From an uncultured Porphyromonadaceae bacterium (GTDB lineage Bacteria > Bacteroidota > Bacteroidia > Bacteroidales > Muribaculaceae), in the NCBI GenBank assembly GCA_900541865.1, contig UQLO01000020.1:1-52926 (forward strand): DNA of 52,926 nucleotides. Reading direction: 5' to 3'. Position 1 is the first letter of the stretch, and every line of letters starts with the position of its first letter. The notes below the pieces were generated by a model. It worked only from the letters and a program-made list of their open reading frames with translations. It ran no database searches and was not told the origin of the DNA. Positions 25,875 through 36,300 of the stretch are shown one piece after another. The position numbers and the translations under genes are program-made.

Positions 25875-27554
25875 TTAGTCTTCCTGGATTACGGTGTAGA
25901 ACGGTGCCGGGTCGGGTGTGTTATAGCCCTTCAGAGCGGCGTTGTTGTCGATTTCCTGGTTGACAATCACGAAGTTCATCCATGCCGGACGACCAACGGT
26001 GTTGAAGGTGTTGCGGCCATACTCGAAGTTGGTGCCGGCGTAGGCGCGGGTAACGTCGAGGTTGAGGCGCTTGAAGTCGAAGTATGCCTGACCTTCGCCC
26101 CAGAGCTCAACTCGCTTCTGGAATACGATTTCCTTGATCAGAGCTTCGTCGGACGATGCCGTTGCCGAGTAGCTCGGATAGCGGTAGGTCTTCATGAAGC
26201 TCTCTACCAGGCTCTTGCCTTCGGAGGCGTTGAGGTGTGCCTTGGCCTCGGCTTCGATGAAGTACATTTCCTCAACGCGCATCATCGGGTAGGCGACAAC
26301 GTTGGCGGTCTTGACGTCGGTCATGTTGCCCTGGCCGGGACGGAACTTGAGCGATACGTAGGGCTGGTCGGCGAGGTAGGTTTCACCCCAGGTCTGGTCC
26401 AGGTAGGCTTCTCTGCCCTTGAGGGCGCCGTCTGCAGGTGCTACGTAAGAGAGTTTGCGGAAGTCTTCGTCGCTCATGCGCTTGTACATGGCGGCGTTGA
26501 TTTTGGTGTGTGCGCCGGCAGCGTCGGGGCCGTCGGAAGCATAACCGATTTCCTGCTCGTTGCAGCAGAACGACACCCAGTTGAGGAGGTTGCTGACGCG
26601 CTCGGAGTCATACTGGCCGCCCCACATCCAGCTCGATACACTCAGGGTGTTGAAGCCGCCGGTTTTGTCGAGCCACTGAGCCTGGGTCAGAGGAGTAGCG
26701 CCGGAGGTGGTGATGGCCTCGCGGGCGTACTGCGCTGCCTTGGTATAGGAGGCACGGGCAGCTGCATCGTCCTGGTTTACTTCAGCCTGGAAGGAAGCAT
26801 CCCAGAGGTAAGCGCGGGCAAGAAGACCCTTGGCCACGGCAACGTCGGGATAAGTTTTGGTCGGACGGGCGTAGCCTTCCATCAGCGGGATAGCCGTCTC
26901 CAGGTCGTTGACGATGAACTGGAATATGGTGGCGTGGGGTGCGCGGGGGTTGTTGCGCATGTCGTCCTCGGAGGTCTGGTCGGTGACGATGGGCAGAGTG
27001 AGGCCGATGATGTTGTTGCCGTCGGAGCTCTTGCCGGTGTTCACTGCCGTGGGGAGCACCTCCCACATACGGGCCATATCCAGGTATGTACCGGCGCGGA
27101 AGGCCAGCGCGGAGCCCAGATAGAAGCGGTCGGAAGCCTGCTCGGTGTTGGGGTCAACCACCTTTACGGTGTTGTTGATGGCCAGAATCTGCTCGTAGTA
27201 GAAGTTCCAGGGGAACTGGCATACCATATAGCGGGCGCCAAGGGCAGTGCCGTTGGTGGCCCAGGTTGCGAACCAGTCGTAGCCGCCGGCGTAGTCGACG
27301 ACCTCATCTTCGGTCATCACGTCGCGGGCGTGCATCAGTGCGGGCCAGCCCCAGTCGTAGTGCTGGGAGCTGCTGACGGTTGCTACTTCGTTGAGGTGGC
27401 TGCACATAGCCGACGCAAAGGCGGCGATGGCGTTCTCATTGCCCTCGAGCTGGGTCTGCAGCACAGTGTTGGTGGGCACAGACTCCTCGATGCAGCCGGT
27501 GAGCAGGGGCGCGGCGAGCGCCGCTGCAATCAATGGTTTATATATTGCTTTCAT
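25875..27554 (-). CDS. susD: SusD/RagB-family nutrient-binding outer-membrane lipoprotein
   Basis: The 559-residue protein has a lipobox at LLTGC (Cys21) followed by IEES, an acidic surface-export pattern. The TPR-like SusD core is visible: YYEQILAINNTVKVVDPN, AFRAGTYLDMARMWEVLP and AKGLLARAYLWDASF. The C-terminal part has YPMMRVEEMYFIEAEAKAHL and FQKRVELWGEGQAYFDFKRLN, classic SusD signatures. It would form the lid over the SusC barrel at 27570-30827. The gap to susC is 15 nt. Confidence 0.95.
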   Translation of the reverse strand: MKAIYKPLIAAALAAPLLTGCIEESVPTNTVLQTQLEGNENAIAAFASAMCSHLNEVATVSSSQHYDWGWPALMHARDVMTEDEVVDYAGGYDWFATWATNGTALGARYMVCQFPWNFYYEQILAINNTVKVVDPNTEQASDRFYLGSALAFRAGTYLDMARMWEVLPTAVNTGKSSDGNNIIGLTLPIVTDQTSEDDMRNNPRAPHATIFQFIVNDLETAIPLMEGYARPTKTYPDVAVAKGLLARAYLWDASFQAEVNQDDAAARASYTKAAQYAREAITTSGATPLTQAQWLDKTGGFNTLSVSSWMWGGQYDSERVSNLLNWVSFCCNEQEIGYASDGPDAAGAHTKINAAMYKRMSDEDFRKLSYVAPADGALKGREAYLDQTWGETYLADQPYVSLKFRPGQGNMTDVKTANVVAYPMMRVEEMYFIEAEAKAHLNASEGKSLVESFMKTYRYPSYSATASSDEALIKEIVFQKRVELWGEGQAYFDFKRLNLDVTRAYAGTNFEYGRNTFNTVGRPAWMNFVIVNQEIDNNAALKGYNTPDPAPFYTVIQED

Positions 27555-27569
27555 TACTGTGGCTCAATT

Positions 27570-30500
27570 TTAGAATGATACGGTCAGACCGCCGGAAATG
27601 GTGCGGATAGGAGCGTAATAGTTGTTGGAGGGGCTGCCGGTGAAGGACTGACGGGGATCGAGACCCTGACGGCGGCTCCATACCCAGATGTTGTCGGCTG
27701 CCAGGTATACGCGAACCTTGTTCAGGTAGGCCTTCTTGACGAGCTTGTTGGGCAGGGTGTAGCCGAAGTTGATGTTGTCCAGCGACAGGTAGGAAGCATT
27801 GGTCAGCCAGCGGTCGCTCGAAGAGTTGGAGTACTGGTCCTGAGCCTGGAAGCGCGGAATGTTGGTTTTGGTGTTCTGCGGGGTCCATGCCTTGTAGAGG
27901 TCGGCGTGGAGGTTGGTACCGGAAGCGCTGCCCTGGGGGCTGCCCATCAGAGCGGCGTAGTTGGAGTCATATACCTGACCGCCGATCTGATAGTTGAAGG
28001 TAACGCTCAGGTCGAAGCCCTTGTACTCGAAGGAGGTGTTGAAGCCGCCGTAGACGGGAGCCAGAGCGGTGCCGCACTGGAAGTCGGAAGCCTGGCTGTA
28101 GTCGTGGGTGGTGATGATTTCGCCGGTTTCGTTGCCGTTGGAGTCAAGCACCTTCTTGTAGTACATAGCCATACCGTTTTCGGGGTTGACGCCGGCATAC
28201 TTGGGCAGTTTGAAGGTATACATCGGCAGACCTTCGGCATAGAAGGTGTTGCCCGAGGTAAAGCCCTTGTAGCCGTCGATGGTCTGGCCCTTGCGCTCTT
28301 CGGGGAGCTTGGTGATTTTGTTCTTGTACCAGGTGAGGTTGCCGCTCACGGTCCAGGAGAAGTCGCGGGTGCGGATGATGTCGCCGCTAAGCTCGATTTC
28401 GATACCGGTGTTGGTCATGTCGCCCACGTTGGCGTAGTAACCCATGAAGCCGGACGATGCGGGCAGCGGGAAGCTCATGAGCATGTCGGAGGTCTTGCGG
28501 TAGAAGTATTCGATCTGGCCGTTGAGACGGTTGTTGAACAGGTCGAACTCAAAGCCGGCGTTGAAGTTGCCGCCCTTTTCCCAGGTGATGTATTCGTTGC
28601 CCTTGGTGGAGGGGTTCACAGCGGGAGAGCCGTTGGAGTTCACCAGAGCGTAGGTGTCGACGTAGCGGAAGTTACCGATGTTGTCGTTACCCTGCTCACC
28701 GTAGGATGCCTTGAACTTCAACTGGTCAACCCAGTCGGCGGTGAAGAAGTCTTCCTTGGAAATGATCCAAGCCACGCCTGCGCTCCAGAAGCTGCCCCAG
28801 CGGTGCTTGGGATGGAAGCGGGAGGAAGCGTCGCGACGGTAGGAAGCCGATACGAAGTACTTGCTGGCGTAGTCGTACTGTGCGCGGCCGAACCAGCCTT
28901 CGTTGTTGTACATGGTGGTGTAGCTGCCTATGGAGCCGTCGATGATGGCGCCGGCGAGCTCAGTGTTGCTCGGGAGGAAAATCTGGGTCTTGGAGCCGTA
29001 GAGGTGCTCTACGGTCTGCTTGTACCATTCATGACCCAGAAGCACGCTCACATTGTGCTGGCCGAAGAGGTGGTTCCAGTTGAGCAGCTGCTGCAAGGTG
29101 AAGTCGGTAGCGCGGGAGTGCTGTTTGTAGTTCGAACCGCCCGACGAAGCGAACTGGCCGTAGAAGGGGTTCGAGGTCTGGGTGAGGCGATATTCGGTGA
29201 GGTTGACGTTGTTGTTGGAGGTGAACTTGAAGTCCTTCAGGAAGCGCACTTCGATGAAGCCGGTGGCGGTGAAGAGGTTCATGGAGTTGCGGTTCACGTT
29301 CAGGATAGCGTCGGACACACCGTTGGTACCAACAAGGAAGGGACGCTTGAGGCCGGCGTTGAGGCCGCCACCGTAGTCGTAGCGGGTTATGCCGTTGCGG
29401 TCAACCATAATCTGCTTGTCTTCACCGCGCATGTACATAGGATAGATGGGAGCCACCTGCGTAGCGAAGGCGAAGGGGTTGGCCGAGGAGTTGGAGGCAC
29501 CTTCGGCGTCGGAGTCCATCTGGTCGGTGTTGGTGTGGGAGTACATCACGTTTGCACCAACCTTCAGCCAGGGTTTGGCCTGTACGTCGGCCGAGAGACG
29601 GCCGGTGAGGCGCTCGAAGCTGGCGGGGGTAACGGTGATACCGTCCATGTGGAGGTAGTTGAAGGAGGCCATGAAGTTGGTCTTTTCAGTACCCTGGCTT
29701 ACGCTGAGGTTGTACTCGTGGCGGAGGCTGCTCTTGTAGACCTCGTCCAGCCAGTTGTCGGGCTGCAGCCAGAACTGCTGACCCTCGTAGGTCACCATGC
29801 GGCCGATGGTAGCGTTGGGGTTCATCTTGCCGTTCTCACCGATCATATACTGACCTTCGGGCACGGTCATCACGTTGTATGCCAGACCGAGAGCGCCGTT
29901 GATGAGCTGATTGTTGGCCCACTGGGTAGCGGTTACGGGGTCGTAGCCCATACCGCCGATGTTGGAGTAGTCGGCGCCGCCGTTGGTGTAGAGGTCCTGA
30001 GGAGCGGTGGCGTAGTTGTAGAGCGATTTGTAGTAGAGCTCGTAGTACTGGCGCGGGTCTTTGACGAAGTTGTAGTCCTGCGAAGCGCGGCTCTGACCGC
30101 CCCATTTGGCGTCGAAGGTCACGGTAGCCTCGCCAAGCTTGGCGCGCTTGGTGGTGATGAGAATCACACCGTTGGCGCCACGTGCACCGTAGAGAGCGTT
30201 GGAAGCGGCGTCCTTGAGGACCGACATAGACTCGATGTCGTTGGTGTTGAGGGCGTTGATGTCGCCGGTGAAGGGCGTGCCGTCAACAATAATCAGCGGG
30301 TCGTTGCCGGCGAGCACGGAGGAGAAACCGCGCACGCGGATTGTGGGGTCCGAAGCACCGGGAGCGCCGGATGCGTTGGAGAGCTGAAGACCGGCAACCT
30401 TACCGTTGAGAGCGTCCAGAACGTTGGTAACCTGAGTCTTCTCGATGGTTGCCGCACCCACAACAGCAGCCGAGCCCGTGAAGCTCGATTTCTTCTGCTC

Positions 30501-30827
30501 GCCGTAGGCAACCACAATCACAGGGTCAAGCAGGCTGTTTGCCGGCTGGAGGCGGATGGTGAGCTCATTGCCGGTGATTGTGACATTCTGGGTTTCGTAA
30601 CCCACGTAGGAAACCGTCAGTTGTGTTGCCGAAGCCGGGACTGTGACTGCGAACTGGCCGTTGGCGTCCGTAGCCGCGCCGTAACCGGTGCCGGCGGAAA
30701 CCGATACGCCGATCAGAGGCTCGTCGTTCTCGGCATCGAGGACAGTGCCACGAACCACGCGCGTCTGTGCCGACGCACACAGGCTCAGTGTCATCACTGT
30801 CAGAAGCAATAGAAACAGCTTTTTCAT
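27570..30827 (-). CDS. susC: SusC/RagA-family TonB-linked outer-membrane transporter
   Basis: The 1,085-residue protein has a signal peptide ending CASAQ (about residue 21), a CarboxypepD_reg-like domain (about 22-100), a TonB-box region (PVIVVAYGEQKKSS), a plug domain (IRVRGFSSVLAGNDPLIIVDG at about 160-185) and a long beta-barrel ending in ISGGLTVSF with a terminal Phe. With the SusD lipoprotein it forms a pedal-bin importer for glycans or peptides. No neighbouring glycosidase, protease, sigma/anti-sigma pair or hybrid sensor hints at the substrate. Confidence 0.96.
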   Translation of the reverse strand: MKKLFLLLLTVMTLSLCASAQTRVVRGTVLDAENDEPLIGVSVSAGTGYGAATDANGQFAVTVPASATQLTVSYVGYETQNVTITGNELTIRLQPANSLLDPVIVVAYGEQKKSSFTGSAAVVGAATIEKTQVTNVLDALNGKVAGLQLSNASGAPGASDPTIRVRGFSSVLAGNDPLIIVDGTPFTGDINALNTNDIESMSVLKDAASNALYGARGANGVILITTKRAKLGEATVTFDAKWGGQSRASQDYNFVKDPRQYYELYYKSLYNYATAPQDLYTNGGADYSNIGGMGYDPVTATQWANNQLINGALGLAYNVMTVPEGQYMIGENGKMNPNATIGRMVTYEGQQFWLQPDNWLDEVYKSSLRHEYNLSVSQGTEKTNFMASFNYLHMDGITVTPASFERLTGRLSADVQAKPWLKVGANVMYSHTNTDQMDSDAEGASNSSANPFAFATQVAPIYPMYMRGEDKQIMVDRNGITRYDYGGGLNAGLKRPFLVGTNGVSDAILNVNRNSMNLFTATGFIEVRFLKDFKFTSNNNVNLTEYRLTQTSNPFYGQFASSGGSNYKQHSRATDFTLQQLLNWNHLFGQHNVSVLLGHEWYKQTVEHLYGSKTQIFLPSNTELAGAIIDGSIGSYTTMYNNEGWFGRAQYDYASKYFVSASYRRDASSRFHPKHRWGSFWSAGVAWIISKEDFFTADWVDQLKFKASYGEQGNDNIGNFRYVDTYALVNSNGSPAVNPSTKGNEYITWEKGGNFNAGFEFDLFNNRLNGQIEYFYRKTSDMLMSFPLPASSGFMGYYANVGDMTNTGIEIELSGDIIRTRDFSWTVSGNLTWYKNKITKLPEERKGQTIDGYKGFTSGNTFYAEGLPMYTFKLPKYAGVNPENGMAMYYKKVLDSNGNETGEIITTHDYSQASDFQCGTALAPVYGGFNTSFEYKGFDLSVTFNYQIGGQVYDSNYAALMGSPQGSASGTNLHADLYKAWTPQNTKTNIPRFQAQDQYSNSSSDRWLTNASYLSLDNINFGYTLPNKLVKKAYLNKVRVYLAADNIWVWSRRQGLDPRQSFTGSPSNNYYAPIRTISGGLTVSF

Positions 30828-30931
30828 ACTTTGTGAAAATTAGACATAAATTGATTGATAATTCGATTGGATGTTAGTCGCTCGCTCGGGAGAAGAGGCA
30901 CAGTGGGCGGGCAACGCGATACTTTGTTCGG

Positions 30932-30939
30932 CAAAGATA
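30932..30939 (-). promoter_or_regulatory. -7 box of the susC operon
   Basis: The minus strand reads TATCTTTG, a perfect match. No TTTG-like box lies 19-21 bp upstream; that space is a poly-A/T run. An activator may therefore be needed, as is typical for nutrient-regulated susC genes (inference). Confidence 0.6.
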
Positions 30940-31277
30940 ATAACTTTTTTTTAATCGCTTTTAGTTTTGGTATGAAAAAATGCCGTTTTTTAACACAATC
31001 CCCCGTTTTTATGGAAGCTTCCGTCTTTTAGAGCCCGTTTTCCCTCTATTTTCAGGGCTGCTTACAATTTGTCGCTCGCCTTTGGCGCCCGCTTACGATT
31101 CTCAAGAAAAACCGCCCCCGCACTTCACTTTATTCATCTCTCGCGCACGCGCGAATCCTTAATATATGTCGCCCTTTTAACACTTCGCCCTTCTTGCCCA
31201 AAACGACAATTTGTTGCCCTTTCGACCAACTTTCGCCGCAAAGCGTCCGAAATGCGCCGCAATCGACAAAAATTCAT

Positions 31278-31285
31278 TAACTTTG
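31278..31285 (+). promoter_or_regulatory. -7 box of the pgpH operon
   Basis: TAACTTTG at 31278-31285 is a perfect -7 match, about 28 nt before the ATG at 31314. An upstream TTTG box at the usual distance is not evident. Confidence 0.6.
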
Positions 31286-31313
31286 CACGGCAATCTTTTT
31301 ATCGCTCAGTAAA

Positions 31314-33350
31314 ATGAAAGTAACAGGCAGCAAACTGCTACGCACAATACTCATCGCCCTGGCCGCCACGGTGGTCATCGTGTGGTTCTACCCTCACCCG
31401 GAGTCCAACCGCTTTGTTTATGAGGAAGGACGCCCCTGGAACTACGCCAAGCTCATCGCACCCTTCGATTTGCCCGTACACGCCGACTCCGCCACACTTC
31501 TTGCCGCGCGCGACACCCTCCAAGCCCGTTTCGTACCCATCTACGAAATCAACCAGCTCCTCATCGACACCATTCTAAGCCGTCTCCCCGAGCCCGACGG
31601 CCATATGGCGCGCCGCCTGGGCGCCGAGCTGCGCCGCGTCTACGCCTCCGGCGTAACCGACATACACACCAAGGACGAAATAGCCGCCGGACGCCTGCCG
31701 CGCATTCGCATTCTCGACAAAAACATTCTCTCCGAAATGAGCACCTCCGGCCTCACCTCGCCGCGCGACGCATACCTCTACCTCGACTCCACAATACGCG
31801 ACACCGCTCTCCATCAGTACTTCGTGCGCGCCGGCCTGCCCAACCTGCTGCTGCCCAACTATGTGCGCAACCAGGAGGAGTGCCGACGACACTACGAGTA
31901 CGACTACCTCACCCTCACCGCCGACCGCGGTATCATCCTTCAGGGCCAGACAATCATCGACAAAGGCGCCATCATCACCGGCCAGGACTTCACCAACCTG
32001 CGGACCTACGAGGAGCTTATGGCAGCACGAAACACTCAGGAAAAGCAGTCGATGCTTCTGCGATGGCTCGGGCAATTCTTCTACGTGGCATTGATAATGA
32101 GCGCCTTGCTCCTCTACTTCCACTTCTTCTCGCCCAAGGTGTTCGACGACTTCCGCGCCCTGCTGTTCTCCTTCGGCCTTGTGGTGCTCTTCTTCCTGGC
32201 CGCCGTGGCCCTGAACCACTTTGTCAGCCTGGGCATCTACATCGCCCCCATGATGATTCTGCCCATCCTGATGCTGGTGTTCTTCGACGGCCGCACCGCT
32301 CTTTTCACCCTGGGCTGCCTGACGCTCATATGCGCCGGCGTGACGGCCTTCGCCCTGGAGTTCATCTTCCTGCAGTTCTGCGCCGGCTGCGCCGCCGTCT
32401 ACTCCCTTCGCGAGCTCAGCCGCCGCGCCCAGCTGCTGCGCACCTCCCTGCTGGTGCTCGGCGCATACTTCATTGCCTACACGGCCCTGGAGCTGCTTAT
32501 GAACGGCTCCTTCGCCGGCCTCGACCGCACCATGTTCATCTTCCTGGCCATCAATGCCGTGCTGACGTCGATGGCCTACGTGTTTATGTTCCCCGTCGAA
32601 AAGCTCTTCGGCTTCACCTCCGTGGTGACCCTTGTCGAGCTGGCCGACATCAACAATCCGCTGCTTATGCGCCTGAGCAACGAGTGCCCCGGCACCTTCC
32701 AGCACTCCATAGCCGTGAGCAACCTCGCCTCCGACGCCGCCGCCCGCATCGGCGCCAACGTGCAGCTCGTGCGCGCCGGCGCCCTCTACCACGACATCGG
32801 CAAACTCAGCAACCCCGCATTCTTCACCGAGAACCAGCACGGTGTCAACCCGCACGACGCGCTGCCCCCCGAACGCTCGGCGGCTATCGTGGTGGCACAC
32901 GTCGCCGAGGGCCTCAAACTCGCCGAGAAGGCGTCGCTGCCCGCCGCCGTGCGCAACTTCATCTCCGAGCACCATGGCGCCGGCCTGGCAAAGTACTTCT
33001 ACATAATGGCTTGCAAGAAAAATGCTGACCAACCCGTCGACAAGGCTCCCTTCTCCTACCCCGGCCCCAACCCCCAGAGCCGCGAGACTTCCGTGATGAT
33101 GATGGCCGACTCGGTGGAGGCCGCAAGCCGCTCGCTCAAAGAACATTCCCGCGAGGCTATCACCGACCTTGTCAATAAAATCGTCGACAGCCAGATCGCC
33201 GACGGACTCCACAACGAGTCGACGCTTTCTTTCCGCGACGTCCCTGTGATCAAAGAGGCCTTCATCCGCCGTCTGATGACCATCTACCACAGCCGCATAG
33301 CATATCCCAAAGACCCTACGCCGGCCCCCAAGGCCGACGCTGCACAATAA
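31314..33350 (+). CDS. PgpH-type membrane HD phosphodiesterase (probable c-di-AMP hydrolase)
   Basis: The 678-residue protein has an N-terminal membrane helix (about residues 9-25) and a large extracytoplasmic 7TM-HD domain (about 30-250, including IILQGQTIIDKGAIIT). Seven or so membrane helices follow at about 255-440. The C-terminal HD domain has FQHSIAVSNLA (about 461-471), YHDIGKL (His-Asp pair, about 491-497), AIVVAHVAEGLKLA and ISEHHG. This is the layout of PgpH, which hydrolyses cyclic di-AMP in Firmicutes. The same activity in Bacteroidetes is inferred. The next gene starts 27 nt downstream. Confidence 0.9.
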   Translation: MKVTGSKLLRTILIALAATVVIVWFYPHPESNRFVYEEGRPWNYAKLIAPFDLPVHADSATLLAARDTLQARFVPIYEINQLLIDTILSRLPEPDGHMARRLGAELRRVYASGVTDIHTKDEIAAGRLPRIRILDKNILSEMSTSGLTSPRDAYLYLDSTIRDTALHQYFVRAGLPNLLLPNYVRNQEECRRHYEYDYLTLTADRGIILQGQTIIDKGAIITGQDFTNLRTYEELMAARNTQEKQSMLLRWLGQFFYVALIMSALLLYFHFFSPKVFDDFRALLFSFGLVVLFFLAAVALNHFVSLGIYIAPMMILPILMLVFFDGRTALFTLGCLTLICAGVTAFALEFIFLQFCAGCAAVYSLRELSRRAQLLRTSLLVLGAYFIAYTALELLMNGSFAGLDRTMFIFLAINAVLTSMAYVFMFPVEKLFGFTSVVTLVELADINNPLLMRLSNECPGTFQHSIAVSNLASDAAARIGANVQLVRAGALYHDIGKLSNPAFFTENQHGVNPHDALPPERSAAIVVAHVAEGLKLAEKASLPAAVRNFISEHHGAGLAKYFYIMACKKNADQPVDKAPFSYPGPNPQSRETSVMMMADSVEAASRSLKEHSREAITDLVNKIVDSQIADGLHNESTLSFRDVPVIKEAFIRRLMTIYHSRIAYPKDPTPAPKADAAQ

Positions 33351-33377
33351 CGGGTGGCGCGCCGCGTTATATATCTG

Positions 33378-36300
33378 ATGAATAAAGCCATGGCACGCCA
33401 TACGATGCTGCTGGCCGCCGCCGTTTTGGCCGCGGTACTCCTCGGTGCGTGCTCGCCGAACAAAAACAACGCGGCCACCCGCCGCTACCAAGAGTTCATC
33501 ACCCGCTACAACGTGCACTTCAACGGCGACACCCACCTCCGCGAGACCCTCGCCGAGATGGAGCGCGCCTACGAGGACGACTTCTCCAAGCGACTCTACA
33601 TGCACCCCGTCGAAGCCTATGCCGACGAAGGCGCCACACGCCCCTCCGGCAACTTCGACCGCTCTATAGAGAAGGCCCAGAAAGCCATTCAAATACGCTC
33701 CATAAAGAAAAAGCCCAAAAAGAAAGCCGGGCAGGGCCAAAACCAGGCCTACAAGGACTGGATGCGCCGCGAGGAGTACAACCCCTTCCTCCACAACTCC
33801 TGGCTTATGCTCGCCGACGGCCAGTACTACAACGGCGACTTCCTCGGAGCCGCCTCAACCTACTTCTACATCAGCAAGCACTTCTGGTGGCTGCCCAAGA
33901 CGGTCACGGAGGCCAAACTCATGCAGGCGCTGAGCTACATCGCTCTGGGCTGGCAGTTCGAGGCAGAAATGATTCTGACCCGCATCAAGCCGGCCGACCT
34001 CCCAACCAAACAGTTGCGGGAGCTCTACGACTTCGCCTACGCCGACTTCCATCTCCACGCCGACGACTACGAAGCCGCCCTACCCTACCTGCAACGCGCC
34101 GCCCGAGCCGCCTCCGGGGCTCAGAAAGTGCGTCTGAACTTCCTGCTCGGACAGGTCTACGCTCGTCTGGACCGCAACGACGAAGCCTACGCCGCCTTCG
34201 GCCGCGCCGGCGCCAGCTCAAGCACCTCCTACCGCACCAAATTCAACGCCCGCATCAAGCAAAGCGAGGTTTTTGCCGGCTCAGACATCGAACCCGAAGT
34301 CAAGGCCCTCCGACGCATGACGCGCTACGACCGCAACAAGGAGTATCTCGACCAAATATACTACGCCATCGGCAACCTCTACCTCTCGCGCGGCGACACC
34401 GCTCACGCCATCGAGAACTACGTCATCGCCAACGACAAATCCACCCGAAACGGCGTCGACAAAGCCATCAACCAGATTACCCTCGGCGAGCTTTACTTCG
34501 CCCAGCGAAACTATGAGCTGGCACAGCCCTGCTACTCCGAGGCCGTGCCCCAGCTCCCGCAGTCATACCCCGGCTTCAAGGCCATCAAGCGCCGCTCCGA
34601 CGTGCTCGACGAGCTGGCCGTCTACTCCGGAAACGTTAACCTTCAGGACTCGCTGCTGCGTCTGGCGGCCATGACCCCCGAGGAGCGCGACGCCGTCATA
34701 GCCCGTATCATCGACGACCTCAAGAAGCGCGAGCGCGAGGAAGCCGAAAATGCCGCCCGCGAGGAGTATCTCGCCAATCAGGCCGCACAGGGCGACCAGC
34801 TCGGAACCGGCAACACACAGTCCTTTGTGCTCAACACCGACAATTCGTGGTACTTCTACAACACCGCCACCCGCAACGCCGGCAAGACCGAATTCCAGCG
34901 CCGGTGGGGCTCGCGTAAGCTCGAGGACAACTGGCGCCGGCGAAACAAGGCAACTTTCAGCGTCGACGACTTCGAGGAGGCCGACGCCAACTCCGACGCC
35001 GCCGACTCTGAGGAGGGCGAGGCTCCGGCCGACTCTACGGCCACCCCCGAAGACCCCACGGCGGCACAGCGTGCCTCCGACCCTCACTTCCCGGAGTACT
35101 ATCTGGCCCAAATCCCTATGACCGACGAGGATAAAGCCACCTCTCACGAGGTAATCCAGGAAGGCCTCTTCAACATGGGCGTTATCCTCAAGGACAAACT
35201 GGAGGACTTTCCGGCCTCGCGGGCCGAGTTCGACCGCCTCCTGCGCGACTACCCCGACAATATCTACCGGCTCGACACCTACCACAACATCTACCTTATG
35301 CTCATGCGCGCCGGGCGCACCGCCGAGGCCGAGGAGTTCCGGCTCCGAATCGTCGCCGACTTCCCGGACAGCAAGTATGGTCAGGCCATGACCGATCCCC
35401 TCTACCTCGAGAAACTCCGCGGCGCCGACGAGCGCGCCGAAGCCCTCTATCGCCAGACTTACGAGGCATATATGGACAACCGCAACTCCGATGTGCACCG
35501 GGCTTATCAGACCATGCAGTCCGAGATGCCCCTGAGCCGAATAATGCCCAAGTTCATGTTCCTCCACGCTTTGGCTTATGTCACCGAAAACCGCCCCGAG
35601 GAGTTCAACGCCGTGCTCCGCGACCTTCTGGAGCGCTATCCCGACACCGACATCACGCCCATTGCCACGGAATGGCTCCGCGGCATGGCGCGAGGACGGC
35701 AGCTCCACTCACCCGAAAGCAACGTGCGCGGCATGATATGGGACATGCGCCTCTCCAACGACAGTATTCCCGCCGCCGAGGGCGCCGCTACCTTCGAGCT
35801 CAACCCCGAGTCGAACCAGCTGCTCGTTTTCACTTATCCCACCGACCGGGTCGACACACGCCTGCTCCTCTACGAGGTGGCGCGCCATAATTTCCGTTCT
35901 TTCTTCGTGCGCGACTTCGACCTGGAGACCATGAACTTCGGCCGACTCGGCCTGCTGGTGGTCCACGGCTTCGCCAACATGGACGAACTCAACCACTACC
36001 GCGCCGTAATGGCAGCCTCGCCCGAGTTCCGCCTGCCGGCCGACGTGCGGCCCGTGGTAATCAGCGAAGCCGACTTCCAGACCCTTCTCACCCAGGGCCG
36101 CAGCTTCGAGGAGTATTTCCGCTACCGCGAGGAGCAGAACTACATCGACGCCCAGGCCGACATCCTTGCGCCCATCCAGCTCCAGACCCTGGAGGAAGCC
36201 GAGCAGGAAGCCGCCGAGGCTCCCGAACTCACCGTTCCCGAGCCGGAAGAAGAGCCCGCAGCCCAGGAAGAAGAGCCGATACTTTCCGAACCCGAAGCAG

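Larger units (their letters stand above)
30828..31313. other. 486-bp intergenic region between divergent susC and pgpH
   Basis: No gene or structured RNA was recognised. The region is AT-rich and holds two outward promoters: a TATCTTTG box for susC on the minus strand (30939-30932) and TAACTTTG for pgpH on the plus strand (31278-31285). The susC leader would be about 100 nt, long enough for post-transcriptional control, as is common for susC-like genes. Confidence 0.6.

Noticed and set aside
27906..30812. A 968-codon open frame on the plus strand opposite susC
   Set aside because: It mirrors susC across its whole length and has a low-complexity Val/Gly/Glu composition typical of antisense frames in GC-rich DNA. 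No start region or domain is recognisable.
31575..33794. A 739-codon minus-strand frame opposite pgpH
   Set aside because: Val/Gly/His-rich shadow with no recognisable fold; the plus strand has a complete HD phosphodiesterase.
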